DNA from: UBA1756 sp045130235
GTDB taxonomy: Bacteria > Bacteroidota > Bacteroidia > Bacteroidales > WCHB1-69
Assembly: GCA_045130235.1 (NCBI GenBank)
Contig: JBGUPJ010000048.1
Span: 62,001-126,000 of the forward strand
DNA length: 64,000 nt
Direction of reading: 5' to 3'
In this document: positions 16,468 to 25,800 of the stretch, piece after piece
Layout of the letters: the number at the start of each line of letters is the position of its first letter
Position numbering within the stretch: position 1 is the stretch's first letter
Notes under the pieces: model-generated
Seen by the model: the letters and a program-made list of their open reading frames with translations, nothing else
What the model was told of the DNA's origin: nothing
Database searches by the model: none
Position numbers and translations under genes: made by a program

Positions 16468-16956
16468 ATGTCTGAAGAGAAGAAACCATACGTGCGCCCC
16501 TCGTGGGACGAATATTTCATGGAAATTGCTAATGCAGTGAGTAGCCGCGCCACCTGCGACCGCGGCCGTAGCGGCTGTGTCATCGTGCGCGACCGCCAGA
16601 TTCTGGTTACCGGCTACGTGGGCTCGCCGAAAGGACTGCCCCATTGCGATGAGGTGGGCCACCAGCTGAAAAAAACCGTCCATGAGGACGGCACCGTCAC
16701 CGAGCACTGCGTTCGCACCGTCCATGCCGAACAGAATGCTATCTGTCAGGCTGCAAAATTGGGTATCTCACTGAACAATAGTACACTATATTGCCGTATG
16801 ACCCCCTGCCGTGTCTGCGCCATGCTCATCATCAACTGCGGCATCACCCGTGTGGTGTGCGAGAAAAAGTACCATGCCGGCGCCGAGTCGGAGGAGATGT
16901 TCCGCAAAGCCGGCGTGCAGCTGGAATTTTTCTCCGAGGAGATCCTGAAATATTAA
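16468..16956 (+). CDS. Deoxycytidylate (dCMP) deaminase family protein
   Basis: 162 residues from the ATG at 16468; the longer frame begins at TTG. Zinc-dependent deaminase of the cytidine/deoxycytidylate family: VHAEQNAIC near residue 90 supplies the His ligand and catalytic Glu, and TPCRVCAMLI near 112-121 supplies two Cys ligands. The N-terminal RPSWDEYFMEIANAVSSRATC and RGRSGCVIV are typical of dCMP deaminases, which make dUMP for thymidylate synthesis. The stop codon is followed at once by a 28-bp palindrome. Confidence 0.9.
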   Translation: MSEEKKPYVRPSWDEYFMEIANAVSSRATCDRGRSGCVIVRDRQILVTGYVGSPKGLPHCDEVGHQLKKTVHEDGTVTEHCVRTVHAEQNAICQAAKLGISLNNSTLYCRMTPCRVCAMLIINCGITRVVCEKKYHAGAESEEMFRKAGVQLEFFSEEILKY

Positions 16957-16957
16957 T

Positions 16958-16985
16958 GTAGAGACGTGCCATGGCGCGTCTCTAT
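16958..16985. repeat. REP-like palindrome, copy 1
   Basis: 28 bp of the form GTAGAGACG-N10-CGTCTCTAT with centre TGCCATGGCG. It pairs along its whole length with two G-T pairs. It begins two bases after a stop codon. The same arms recur at 36847 and 61594. Confidence 0.8.
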
Positions 16986-17025
16986 CGTATTTCACAATAA
17001 ACGCACCGTCTCTATCCCATTTCAC
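16977..17025 (+). repeat. Direct repeat of the palindrome's 3' arm
   Basis: CGTCTCTATCGTATTTCAC (16977-16995) recurs with two changes at 17007-17025, 30 bases later. Confidence 0.7.
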
Positions 17026-17043
17026 ATGCATATTTCACGCACC

Positions 17044-17068
17044 ATTCCGCCAGCATCGCTGGCGGAAT
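17044..17068. repeat. Second type of palindrome (TTCCGC arms), copy 1
   Basis: ATTCCGCCAGC-ATC-GCTGGCGGAAT, an 11-bp perfect stem in the gap between convergent genes. A copy with the same outer arms but a different centre lies at 52627. Confidence 0.65.
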
Positions 17069-17110
17069 CTCATTTTCTTTTTGCAATCGAAAAGAAAATG
17101 AACAGAATAA

Positions 17111-17150
17111 AAACAAAAAGAGCGGACAAAGCTCGGCCTTATCCGCTCTT
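17111..17150 (-). terminator. Terminator of the Omp28-like gene
   Basis: AAGAGCGGA pairs with TCCGCTCTT, and on the minus strand the stem runs into TTTGTTTTT. Confidence 0.8.
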
Positions 17151-17172
17151 CATATTGGTGGCTTATCGCCCC

Positions 17173-18873
17173 TTATTTTTTGCTCACCTTGTAGGTGGTG
17201 GTGCCCTTGTCAGAGGTCACCTTCATGATGTACATGCCGCTGGCCAAACCTTCGAGGGAGAGGGTTCTCACATCGCCATATTCAGCTGCCACACGCTGTC
17301 CTTCGAGGTTGAAGAGCTCAACCTGCTGGATGTTGGCAGTGCCTTGGATGTTGACGAAGTTGGTGGCCGGGTTCGGGAAGATGATCATGTCTTGGAAGGT
17401 CTCATCATCGATGTCAACGGTCTCAACAGAAATCATCACATTCAGCTCGGAAGAGAAGCTGGTACCGCTGGCATTGAAAAGCTGGGTGGTGCCATCGGCA
17501 GCGAAAATTTTGACATAACCGCCGCTGATACCGTCACCATAGCTGTCTTTCACTTGCAGACGATAGCATCCCGGGCTGGGGAAGTTGAGGTCGAAAGTGT
17601 GTACGGTGCTGTTGGTGAAGCTGGATGACTGCTGAATCACATTGTTGTTCGGGCCATAAAGTTTGTAGGAGGTCTCGCTGGCATAGCTGTCGGTCTTGAT
17701 CTTGAGAACCATCGGACCGTCGCCGCTGACTACGCTTTTCTTGATGGTAAGAGAAGCCTCGGTGCTTTCAAATGCCTGACCGTTAGCGCTCACAATCTTA
17801 GCTTTGACAACTTGGTTGGTGTTGGTGGCAACCGTGAGGGTGGGAAGCTCGATGGAGGTGTTTTCCATGGAGGCGATGTTACCTGTCCAGTCGTAGGTCA
17901 TCGGGGTGCCGTTGGCCACGCTGTATTGGAAGGTGAGGGCCGTGATAGCATCAGAACCGACGTTGGTGACATTAACGTTCACTCTGGCATCACTGCTGCA
18001 ATCCTGAACTTCAATATTGGTGAGGCCGTCAATACGCGGGTTGAGAGCGGGCATGTTGATGTTTTCGATCTCCACTTCGCAACCGGTGAGGATCTCCTGC
18101 TGTCCTTGAGCCACGAAAGCCACAAAATGCAAGTCTTCCAATTTGGCAGCGATGGCATTCGGTGAACCGAGGCTGGCGGGGATGGTGTAGCTGTAGGTCT
18201 TCTCCACAAACGAACCCTGAGTGGTGGTGGTGACATCCTCACCCCACTGGCCGGTGATCAGGTGACGGAGCATGTGCATGTGGCGGTATTGGTTGCCCAC
18301 CTGCTGTGCCGGGTTGTAGCTGGCACCGCTCTGGCTGCCAATTACATTGTCCTGAAGAATAGCCACATTCAGTTTGTTGGTGCTGTTGGCTTCGTTGGCC
18401 GTGTAATACAACTGAACCGTAATGTTGAGCTCGCGGGTGGTCCAATCCAAGGTGCCGCGGGCAGCAATGTTGACGGGAGAAGTCTGGTTCAAAATAGTGT
18501 TAGAGGCACTACTCCACTGGTTTCTGCCCAGAGAAGTGACGCTACCGCTAAACACGTGACGGTTGACGGTTCCTGCCGGATAACCATCCAGACCTGTTTG
18601 GTTGGCCAATGCGTTACCAAATTGAGTGGTGTAGGTGTTGGCTGCGTAAGAACCGGCATGTACATTGATGACGAACACGCGGCCAGGATGTGCGGCGGCA
18701 ATTTCATTGGCGATACGATGACCATCAGGACAGTAGCCGCAGTTGATACCGGTGTACTCCTCGAGAACTACGTTCTTGTTGGAAACCTCCGTGGAGACGA
18801 ACTGCTCGCCCTGTGCCATCACTGTGAAAACTGACAGGAAAGCCAGAACTACAAGGGATAAAATTTTTTTCAT
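17173..18873 (-). CDS. Omp28-related thioredoxin-like T9SS cargo protein
   Basis: 566 residues. Signal peptide 1-20 (VMAQ). The N-terminal half is an Omp28-related domain with VVLEEYTGINCGYCPDG, giving a CxxC pair at 45 and 48. A beta-rich middle part follows (about 280-480, including SCYRLQ-like and SYGDGISGGY strands). The last 75 residues, from IIFPNPATNFVNIQG through LASGMYIMKVTSDKG, are a type A T9SS sorting domain. So the protein is exported, passed through the outer membrane by T9SS and probably anchored on the surface. It has its own promoter and terminator. The redox role is inferred from the CxxC pair. Confidence 0.88.
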   Translation of the reverse strand: MKKILSLVVLAFLSVFTVMAQGEQFVSTEVSNKNVVLEEYTGINCGYCPDGHRIANEIAAAHPGRVFVINVHAGSYAANTYTTQFGNALANQTGLDGYPAGTVNRHVFSGSVTSLGRNQWSSASNTILNQTSPVNIAARGTLDWTTRELNITVQLYYTANEANSTNKLNVAILQDNVIGSQSGASYNPAQQVGNQYRHMHMLRHLITGQWGEDVTTTTQGSFVEKTYSYTIPASLGSPNAIAAKLEDLHFVAFVAQGQQEILTGCEVEIENINMPALNPRIDGLTNIEVQDCSSDARVNVNVTNVGSDAITALTFQYSVANGTPMTYDWTGNIASMENTSIELPTLTVATNTNQVVKAKIVSANGQAFESTEASLTIKKSVVSGDGPMVLKIKTDSYASETSYKLYGPNNNVIQQSSSFTNSTVHTFDLNFPSPGCYRLQVKDSYGDGISGGYVKIFAADGTTQLFNASGTSFSSELNVMISVETVDIDDETFQDMIIFPNPATNFVNIQGTANIQQVELFNLEGQRVAAEYGDVRTLSLEGLASGMYIMKVTSDKGTTTYKVSKK

Positions 18874-18917
18874 AAATGGTTGATTTTGGTGAATGATAAT
18901 GTTTCTTTTTGAAGCTG

Positions 18918-18925
18918 CAAAGGTA
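18918..18925 (-). promoter_or_regulatory. -7 promoter box for the Omp28-like gene
   Basis: TACCTTTG followed by CAGC on the minus strand, 44 bases before the ATG at 18873. Confidence 0.7.
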
Positions 18926-18996
18926 GAAAAAAGTTATCAATTATTTTCTGTTTATAAAAAATTTTTTATCAGAATATTTATCCATAAAATCCATTA

Positions 18997-19004
18997 TAAC
19001 TTTG
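18997..19004 (+). promoter_or_regulatory. -7 promoter box for the beta-barrel candidate
   Basis: TAACTTTG followed by CA. It directly precedes an ATG at 19006, so the second ATG at 19027 is the likelier start. Confidence 0.7.
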
Positions 19005-19026
19005 CATGAATCTAAAATCTATTGTT

Positions 19027-19557
19027 ATGAAAAGAAAAGTTTTGATTATTAGCTTGTTAGCTTTGTTCTCATGCACGGTTTCTATGGCACAGGTTCGCAG
19101 CGATGTCGCCCCGTACAACAATGCCATCGGTGGTACCATCGGTTTTATGAATGGTGCTTCCTTCAAAACCTTCCCCACTAACCATTTCGCTATCCAGCTC
19201 GATTTGGGCTACCGCTTCATCCTTGACTATGAGTATAATGCGGTGCCGATCGTGCTCACCTTCAACCCCAATTTTATGTATGAAGCTTCCTGCGGCAACG
19301 GCTTCTATTGGTTCATCGGCGGCGGTCTCAATATTGGTGGCACACTGCCCCACCACCGTGTGAGCTTCTATCATCATGGCAATTTTGTCATCGGTGCCAA
19401 TGTTTTCGGCGGTGCGGAGTATAAATTTGCCAACATCCCGCTGGCCCTCCAGGTGGATGCCCGTCCCGGCTTCTTCCTCTTCGCCAACCCCCATCACGAT
19501 CCTTTCGTATTGTTCGACTATAACTTCTTCAACGTCTCCGCACGCTACACGTTTTAG
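19027..19557 (+). CDS. Probable small outer-membrane beta-barrel protein
   Basis: 176 residues from the ATG at 19027. A signal peptide ends near residue 22 (VSMAQ). The rest alternates polar and hydrophobic residues in short strands (FAIQLDLGYRFIL, FYWFIGGGLNIGG, FVIGANVFGGAEYKF) and ends in SARYTF, with the terminal aromatic residue typical of outer-membrane barrels. An eight-strand barrel would fit the length. Family and function are unknown. The histidinol-phosphatase gene follows after 39 bases on the same strand. Confidence 0.75.
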   Translation: MKRKVLIISLLALFSCTVSMAQVRSDVAPYNNAIGGTIGFMNGASFKTFPTNHFAIQLDLGYRFILDYEYNAVPIVLTFNPNFMYEASCGNGFYWFIGGGLNIGGTLPHHRVSFYHHGNFVIGANVFGGAEYKFANIPLALQVDARPGFFLFANPHHDPFVLFDYNFFNVSARYTF

Positions 19558-19596
19558 TTTGAACTAAAAATCAAGCGGTTTATCGCGCATTTTTTC

Positions 19597-20436
19597 ATGA
19601 AAAATAACTACCATACCCACTCCACCTTCTGCGATGGCAAGGAGCCTATCGACCTTTTTGTGCAGCGCGCCTCTCAGCTCCATTACAACCAGCTTGGATT
19701 CTCCTCCCATGCGCCCGTCCCCTTCGAGAACGATTTCGGCATCCACGAGGAGGCTATCCCCGAGTATACTGCCACCATTCAAGCCCTTCAATTGCAATAT
19801 CCTGATTTGCAGCTGTTCTGCGGTCTCGAATGCGACTTCATCCCCGGCATGACCAAGCCTTTCTCCTATTTCAAAGATACTTATCACCTCGACTATGTCA
19901 TCGGCGGCGTGCACCTGGTTCGCCAGCCCCATAGCGACCATATCTGGTTCATCGATGGCTCCAAACGAGAAATTTATGATTTTGGTTTGGCAGAATATTT
20001 TGGTGGAGATGTCCGAAAAGCCGTCACTACTTTCTGGGAACAGAGTTTTGAAATGATTGAAACTCAGCAGTTTGATATTATCGCCCATTTCGATAAAATC
20101 AAGATGCACAACCAAAAACGCTTCTTTACCGAAGAGGAGGATTGGTACACGAAACTGGCCGACCACTGCATCGAACTTATCCGCCAAAAGCACTTGATCG
20201 TCGAGATCAACACCCGCGGCATCTACAAAGGCCGCTGCCCCGACTACTATCCCTCCGATTATCTTTTGAGACAGGTGGCTCATTACCATATTCCTGTTGT
20301 GGTGAGCACCGATGCCCACAAGTCGGAGGAGTTGGCATTAGGTCGGGATGAAGCGATAGAACATCTTAAAAGTTTAGGAATCAATTGTTTAATGTATATC
20401 CACAATCATCAATGGGAAGAATATCCAATTATCTGA
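19597..20436 (+). CDS. hisK: PHP-family histidinol-phosphatase
   Basis: 279 residues with the PHP fold: NYHTHSTFCDGKE (metal ligands) at the N-terminus, GFSSHAPVPFE near 34-44, GLECDFIPG near 75-83, YVIGGVHLV near 100, HFDKIKMHNQ near 150, and VVVSTDAHKSEEL near 240-252. Would dephosphorylate histidinol phosphate in histidine synthesis. The HisK assignment is the best match within PHP phosphoesterases, but the exact substrate is inferred and no other his genes are nearby. The following M28 peptidase gene overlaps its end by 25 bases. Confidence 0.85.
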   Translation: MKNNYHTHSTFCDGKEPIDLFVQRASQLHYNQLGFSSHAPVPFENDFGIHEEAIPEYTATIQALQLQYPDLQLFCGLECDFIPGMTKPFSYFKDTYHLDYVIGGVHLVRQPHSDHIWFIDGSKREIYDFGLAEYFGGDVRKAVTTFWEQSFEMIETQQFDIIAHFDKIKMHNQKRFFTEEEDWYTKLADHCIELIRQKHLIVEINTRGIYKGRCPDYYPSDYLLRQVAHYHIPVVVSTDAHKSEELALGRDEAIEHLKSLGINCLMYIHNHQWEEYPII

Positions 20437-21725
20437 TACTGTTAGTTGCTCTGTTTTTTATGGGAGCAACGGCCAATGGACAAGATTCTAATTATGTGCG
20501 CACTTGCATCGCCACGCTCGCTGGCGATGACTGCTGGGGTAGGGGAGGATGCCACGACGGTGAGCAAAAAGCCGCTGATTTTATCCGTGAACAGCTTCGC
20601 CAAACGGGTGCGCAACCCTTAACTTCTGATGGCTTCCAACATTATGAATTTCAATCGCATAAGATGGAAGGAAGTGTGGAAATGTCCATTGATGGTAAAC
20701 GGATCAGTCCGTTCTGGGATTATCGCATTTCTCCCTATTCTGCTTCCACCTCCATCAAAGATGCGCCTGTGGTGGTGATGGATGCCTCTCTGTTTTTCGA
20801 CCCTCGCAAGCTGCTCAAATTCTACGACCGTTATGCCTCACTGATTCGGAGTGGTTTTGTCTATATGGATGCCGTGCAATGGAAAGACAAGAAATTGGAA
20901 GCCGATGACGTGCGCAAACTGATTCGCGCATTCGATTTCGATGGCTCTCTCGGCTGCAAGGGCTTCCTGATTGGTGTGGATGAGCTGCCTGTGTGGGGCC
21001 TCAGCTTTTGTGACCAGAACTCGGATCATGCGGTCATCTACGTCAAGCGTTCCCTTTTTAAGAAGAAAGTGAATGGGGTGTCTGTGGATTTCAGAAATGA
21101 GGCCTTCACCAACAAGACGCAGAATGTTTGTTATAAAATAGAAGGTTCACAATATCCTGATTCACTGATAGTTTTTACCGCCCACTACGACCATTTGGGC
21201 TGCATGGGCGACTCGGTGATTTTCCATGGTGCGCACGACAACGCTTCTGGAACATCGGCAGTGATGGATTTCGCCCGTCATTTTTCACAAAATAAACCTC
21301 CCTATACGGTGGTATTTCTGCTGTTTAGCGGTGAGGAAAGCGGTTTGAGAGGATCTCGGTATTTTGTTGAAAATTCGCTTATTGATTTCGACAAGGTGAA
21401 ACTGGTGCTGAATCTGGATATGTTTTGTGGAGGTGATGAAGGCTTTACAGTGGTGAATAGCGATGGGGAAAACACAAAGTGGTTTTACGACAATCTGGTG
21501 CGTATCAACGACGAGCAGCATCTGGTATCGCAGGTGAAGCCGCGCAGCAATACTGCCAATAGCGACCACTACTTTTTCTCGCTGAAATGTCCGGCCATCT
21601 TCATCTATACGATGGGTGGAAGATACGGTGGCTATCACCATTTCACCGACACTTGCGACAGCTGCGGGTTGGAGAACTACAACCGCATTTTCTCGCTGAT
21701 TTTGCAGGCGTTGGAGATGGAATAA
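20412..21725 (+). CDS. M28 family zinc aminopeptidase, exported
   Basis: 437 residues from the ATG at 20412, which overlaps the previous gene; the longer frame begins at TTG. A signal peptide or N-terminal anchor ends near residue 24 (TANGQ). M28 metal-site motifs appear in order: TAHYDHLG near 256-263, HDNASGTSAV near 277, SGEESGLRGSRYF near 306, NLDMFCGG near 337 and SDHYFF near 384. Would cleave N-terminal residues of peptides in the periplasm. It is probably translationally coupled to the phosphatase gene through the overlap. Confidence 0.9.
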   Translation: MGRISNYLILLVALFFMGATANGQDSNYVRTCIATLAGDDCWGRGGCHDGEQKAADFIREQLRQTGAQPLTSDGFQHYEFQSHKMEGSVEMSIDGKRISPFWDYRISPYSASTSIKDAPVVVMDASLFFDPRKLLKFYDRYASLIRSGFVYMDAVQWKDKKLEADDVRKLIRAFDFDGSLGCKGFLIGVDELPVWGLSFCDQNSDHAVIYVKRSLFKKKVNGVSVDFRNEAFTNKTQNVCYKIEGSQYPDSLIVFTAHYDHLGCMGDSVIFHGAHDNASGTSAVMDFARHFSQNKPPYTVVFLLFSGEESGLRGSRYFVENSLIDFDKVKLVLNLDMFCGGDEGFTVVNSDGENTKWFYDNLVRINDEQHLVSQVKPRSNTANSDHYFFSLKCPAIFIYTMGGRYGGYHHFTDTCDSCGLENYNRIFSLILQALEME

Positions 21726-21831
21726 TTAATAATTGTTTCTAGTAGCTCTTTCTATTCTGCATTACATATATATTATGTAGTGCGATGTTAAAAAATTTTT
21801 TTCAAAATGGTGTTGCATTTAAAAAATGTTG

Positions 21832-21839
21832 TATTTTTG
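21832..21839 (+). promoter_or_regulatory. -7 promoter box for the ECF sigma factor gene
   Basis: TATTTTTG followed by CAG; the leader to the ATG at 21944 is about 100 bases. Confidence 0.7.
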
Positions 21840-21876
21840 CAGTTCCAAACATTACCAAATTCATAACAATAAAACA

Positions 21877-21959
21877 TAGGAGGGACGCTATCGAGTAAAT
21901 ATTCTATCTTTTTGATTATTAACCTAATAGAAAGGAGTGCCTTATGAAAAAGATAGCGT
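21877..21959 (+). promoter_or_regulatory. Possible leader-start pairing of the sigma factor mRNA
   Basis: ACGCTATC (21885-21892), next to an AGGAGGG sequence that has no start codon after it, is perfectly complementary to GATAGCGT (21952-21959) in codons 3-6 of the gene. The pairing would enclose the real AAAGGAGTG ribosome site. It could also be chance. Confidence 0.3.
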
Positions 21960-22522
21960 TATCTGACAATGAGCTTATTTCTCTTTATGTCAATGGTGAT
22001 GAGTCCGCACTTAAAATTTTAATCCAACGCCACGAGAAGAGGGTGTTTTCCTATATCCTTCTCTCTGTCAAAAATCGTGAGTTGGCCGAGGATATTTTCC
22101 AGGACACTTTCATTAAGGTAATCAATACGTTACGTTCGGGTAACTACCATGAGGAGGGCAAGTTTGTGCAGTGGGTGATGCGTATAGCCAACAATCTGAA
22201 GATAGACTATTTCCGCAAGATGCAGCGGATGCCTGCTTTCGAGTCCAATGGTGAGTTTGATATATTCGATATTATTTACGGCACCGATCCTTCTATCGAG
22301 CAGAAGATGATTACTGAGCAGCTCTATGCTGAGGTGGCCGAGATGGTGAAGTACCTCCCCGACGAGCAACGCGAAGTGCTGGAGATGCGTATCTATCAGG
22401 ACATCAGCTTTAAAGATATTGCTGAGATGACGAATGTGAGCATCAATACTGCTCTTGGTCGTATGCGTTATGCGCTCATCAATCTCCGAAAAATTCTGAA
22501 GGAGAAGAACGTGCTGGTATAG
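21944..22522 (+). CDS. ECF-type RNA polymerase sigma factor
   Basis: 192 residues with sigma-70 regions 2 and 4: RELAEDIFQDTFIKVINTL (region 2, near 46-64), then GKFVQWVMRIANNLKIDYFR (near 72-91, with two letters beyond not quoted), and a C-terminal helix-turn-helix, LPDEQREVLEMRIYQDISF and DIAEMTNVSINTALGR (near 140-175). No anti-sigma gene follows. A good Shine-Dalgarno-like AAAGGAG precedes the ATG, which is unusual in this window, and the leader is about 100 bases. Confidence 0.92.
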   Translation: MKKIALSDNELISLYVNGDESALKILIQRHEKRVFSYILLSVKNRELAEDIFQDTFIKVINTLRSGNYHEEGKFVQWVMRIANNLKIDYFRKMQRMPAFESNGEFDIFDIIYGTDPSIEQKMITEQLYAEVAEMVKYLPDEQREVLEMRIYQDISFKDIAEMTNVSINTALGRMRYALINLRKILKEKNVLV

Positions 22523-22623
22523 TTTTCAACTCGTTTTCAACTTTTTCTTTGTTCCTGTGCAATAAATATGCATGGGTTGCGTTATTCTTATGTGAATTGA
22601 TTGCCAACCAAAGCATTTTGCCT

Positions 22624-22764
22624 ATGGAACAAACCTCTACCCCTTTGAAAAAGAAAAAAAACGTGCGCCGTCTTTCCCCGAGAAAATTTATCATCGACAA
22701 CCTGCTGAACTATTCCCGTTCGCTGACCGTCATTGGAGGATCCATGATTTTCATCAACAATTAA
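22624..22764 (+). CDS. Small basic protein, unknown
   Basis: 46 residues from the ATG at 22624: a Lys/Arg-rich N-terminus (PLKKKKNVRRLSPRKF) and a C-terminal half IIDNLLNYSRSLTVIGG. The frame extends upstream to 22549, but that part reads less like protein. Small proteins of this size with a D-N-x-L-N-Y-S-R/K-S segment are, as I remember, frequent in Bacteroidales. It lies 101 bases after the sigma gene and ends just before a strong hairpin. Confidence 0.5.
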   Translation: MEQTSTPLKKKKNVRRLSPRKFIIDNLLNYSRSLTVIGGSMIFINN

Positions 22765-22785
22765 CGGCTCGAAGCACGTAAGCAA

Positions 22786-22824
22786 AAGAGGCCGATATGC
22801 TGACGCATACCGGCCTCTTCGTTT
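22786..22824. terminator. Bidirectional terminator hairpin
   Basis: AAGAGGCCG and CGGCCTCTT, extended by ATGC/GCAT, form a long stem with loop TGAC. T-rich runs follow on both strands, serving the converging small gene and the adhesin gene. Confidence 0.8.
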
Positions 22825-22838
22825 TCTGTCGTTGGTCG

Positions 22839-25800
22839 CTACAATACGGTTATGGTGCCGGAATACTGATAGTTGCCGCCACCAAACACCGACACTTTCA
22901 GCCGATAAGAAAAGACATTGTTGGTGGCGATTTTGCCGTTCACTGTGCCGTCCCAACGGAAATGTCTGTCGGTGGAGTGATACACCAACATGCCCCAGCG
23001 GTCGTAAATCCAAATCTCGCAAGTCTCTAATTGTTCGGCTATTCCGTCCGGAACATGGAACTCATCGTTCTCTCCGGTGGAGATGGAGGGCGTGATGGCG
23101 TTGGGTAGGTACATGTAGAAGGGGCATGGGTGGATGTCGATGCGGGCGAAGGCCTCGCACTGTGCAGTGTGGGCCGTCACCACGTACGTGCCCGCGCGGT
23201 GTACTTCAATCTGCGGTGTGGTCTCACCAGTATTCCAATGTATATACTGTAGTTCGGTGGTCACCTCCAGCACCGCAGTCAGATCCTCGCAGAAGTCTTC
23301 GGTGAGGTTGGTGAGCACCAGGTCGGTGTTGACGACCTCCACATTTTTGGTTACCACACTGTCGCAGCCGTGTGCGCTGCTGAACTGCTGCGTATAGGTG
23401 CCCGATTCAGGATAGACAATGCCGTTCCATACCATACTGTCGCAGGCCACCACGTCGAAGGTCTGGTCATACACGGGATGTACGGTCAGCAGCAAGGTGA
23501 CGGTACTGTCGCACCCTTGGGCGGTCTGCAACTGCCTGATGCGCTGCACCACACCAACTTCATTTGTGCTGTCGGCCGACACCGTAAAGCCATATCCGCT
23601 GTAGGGTTCGTACTGGCAAATCTCTCCATTTACTGTTACAAACTGTGCGGGTATCACGTTGACAGTCAGTGTGATAATGCTATCGCTGCCGCCAGCTGCT
23701 GGTAATACTAAATCAAAGCTGCCCGCCGCATTGAAGGTGTGGCCCTGCCAGGTGATGGGAAGCTCATTTTCGCAGATGGTGGTGTCTTGTGCAGTATGGA
23801 TATTCGGAATGACAGTCAGGGTCATGGTCAGCACACTGTCGCAGCCGTTGGCGGCCGTCAGGGTGACGGTCTGTGTGCCCGCCTCGGTGAAGGTCACACC
23901 GTTCCAAGTGTACGGCAGGTTGTTCTCCACAATGGTCCGTGCATCGGTGCCAGTGCTATTGGGCAGTACGGTCAGGTGCAGTGTCACGGCACTGTCGCAC
24001 CCCCACATGTTTTGTAGGTGCAACACATCTGTCAGTTCTCCAGGAGTTTGTGTCTCTGCTGCGCTGAAGCTGAAGCCGTTGGCGTTGTAGGCGCGGCCCT
24101 GGCAAACCTCATCGTAGATGTCGGAGGAGGTGGCGTCGTGCAGGGTGACACAGACCGGTGCCGTGTAAACCGTGCCGCACGCATCGCTGATGTATGCCAC
24201 GCGGTAGCACATGTTGGTAGTGAGGGTTCCGGCCGTATAGGTGGTGGAGGTGGCGCCTGATATGTCGGTGAAGTTTTGATTGTCAGTGGATTGCTGCCAT
24301 TGATAGTGACCTTGGTCGCCGCCGGTGCAGCCCGCCACGGTAAAGGGCGATGGGGCGGTGCCGCGACAGATGTCCTGCGCGCTGCTGACGGATCCGGCCA
24401 CCATCGGGTCGGTCAGGTTGTTGATGGTGATGGTCTGCGTGATGTGACAGCCGTTGGCATCGGTGGCCGTCACGGTATAGGTGCCGGCCATCAGCGGTGA
24501 TGCGCTGGCCCCGTTGAACGAACTGGTGGGGAAGCCGTTGTTGGAACTCCATGCGTAGGTGTAGGGTGTCACTCCTCCGCCAACGGTCACCCCGGCAGAG
24601 CCTGTAGTGTCGCCGTAGCAGAGAACATGGGTGGTTTCGGCCACCGAGATGTTCATCGGGTTGTCGGCATTTACCACAATGGTGGTGGTGCTACTGTTGC
24701 CGCACTCGTCAGTAAAAGTGATGGTGACGGTTGTGGCAGTAGTAATCACAGAACCGGCTGTCGGACTTTGGGTGATGGTGATATTAGAATTGCTGGAGTA
24801 ATTATCGGTTACGTAGGGCTGGAAAAGTGAGGTAACATCGGGAATTGTGAAGACGCAGTTGTTGTTAAGAGCTTCTTGCGGTCCGACATTGCCGTTGTAG
24901 GCGGGCGGTTCAAGGTCGAGGGTCACAGTGACTTCTCCGTACGAGACGCAGCCATTACCATACCCTACTGTCACACTATAGGTGGTGGGGCTTTGGTTGG
25001 GATATGCGACAATGGAGGCGGTGGTGCCTCCTGTACTCCAGTGGTATTCAGTGGCATTCTGGGCAGTTGCGGTAAGAGTCGTGGGTTGGTTCGCACATAG
25101 AAAATCGGGTTCGGCAGTCACTTCGATGGGGAGGATTTCAATGTTGTTGGCATTGACCACGATGGTGGTGGTGCTGCTGTTGCCACATTCGTCGGTGAAG
25201 GTGATGGTGACGGTGGTGTTCCCCGTGATTACGGTGCCCGCTGCCGGACTCTGGGTGATGGTGATGTTAGGATTGCTAGTATAATTGTCAGACACGTAGG
25301 GTCTTACCAGTGAAGTTAAATCCGGAACAGTGAAGATACAGTCGTTGAAATTGGCCTCAATGGGACCGACGTTCCCGTTATAGAATGGCGGTTCTTGGTC
25401 GAGATTCACGGTGACGCTGCCTGTGGATCGGCAACCGTTGCCGTAGGTTACGGTCACCGAGTAGGTGGTAGGATTCTGATTGGGGCGTGCGATAAAAGAG
25501 GCTGTGGTGGCACCTGTATTCCAGAGGTAGCTAGTGGCACCGGGAGCGGTGACGCTGATGGTGGTGGGCTGGTTAGCACAGAGGAAGTCGGGTTCCGCGT
25601 TTACCGTGATGGGATCAGCGCTGTTGTTCATGGTGACATGGCAGTAGTTCACGATGTCGAACTGGTCGCCGTTGCATGCGTGGTACTGGAGGCGTGCGGT
25701 GTAGTAAGTGGTGCCAGGAGGGGTAACCGTGATGACGTCGCCGGTACCCACTACTGGACCGTTGGTGCCTTGTCCTTCATACCATGTGACGGTATAAACG

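Noticed and set aside
16062..16583. 173-codon minus-strand frame with a repeated pattern
   Set aside because: Antisense to the KDQWG-repeat gene; its repeats are the mirror of those units, and it runs across two plus-strand genes.
21877..21900. Small leader peptide after AGGAGGG
   Set aside because: No ATG, GTG or TTG at a suitable distance; only a possible structural role is noted.
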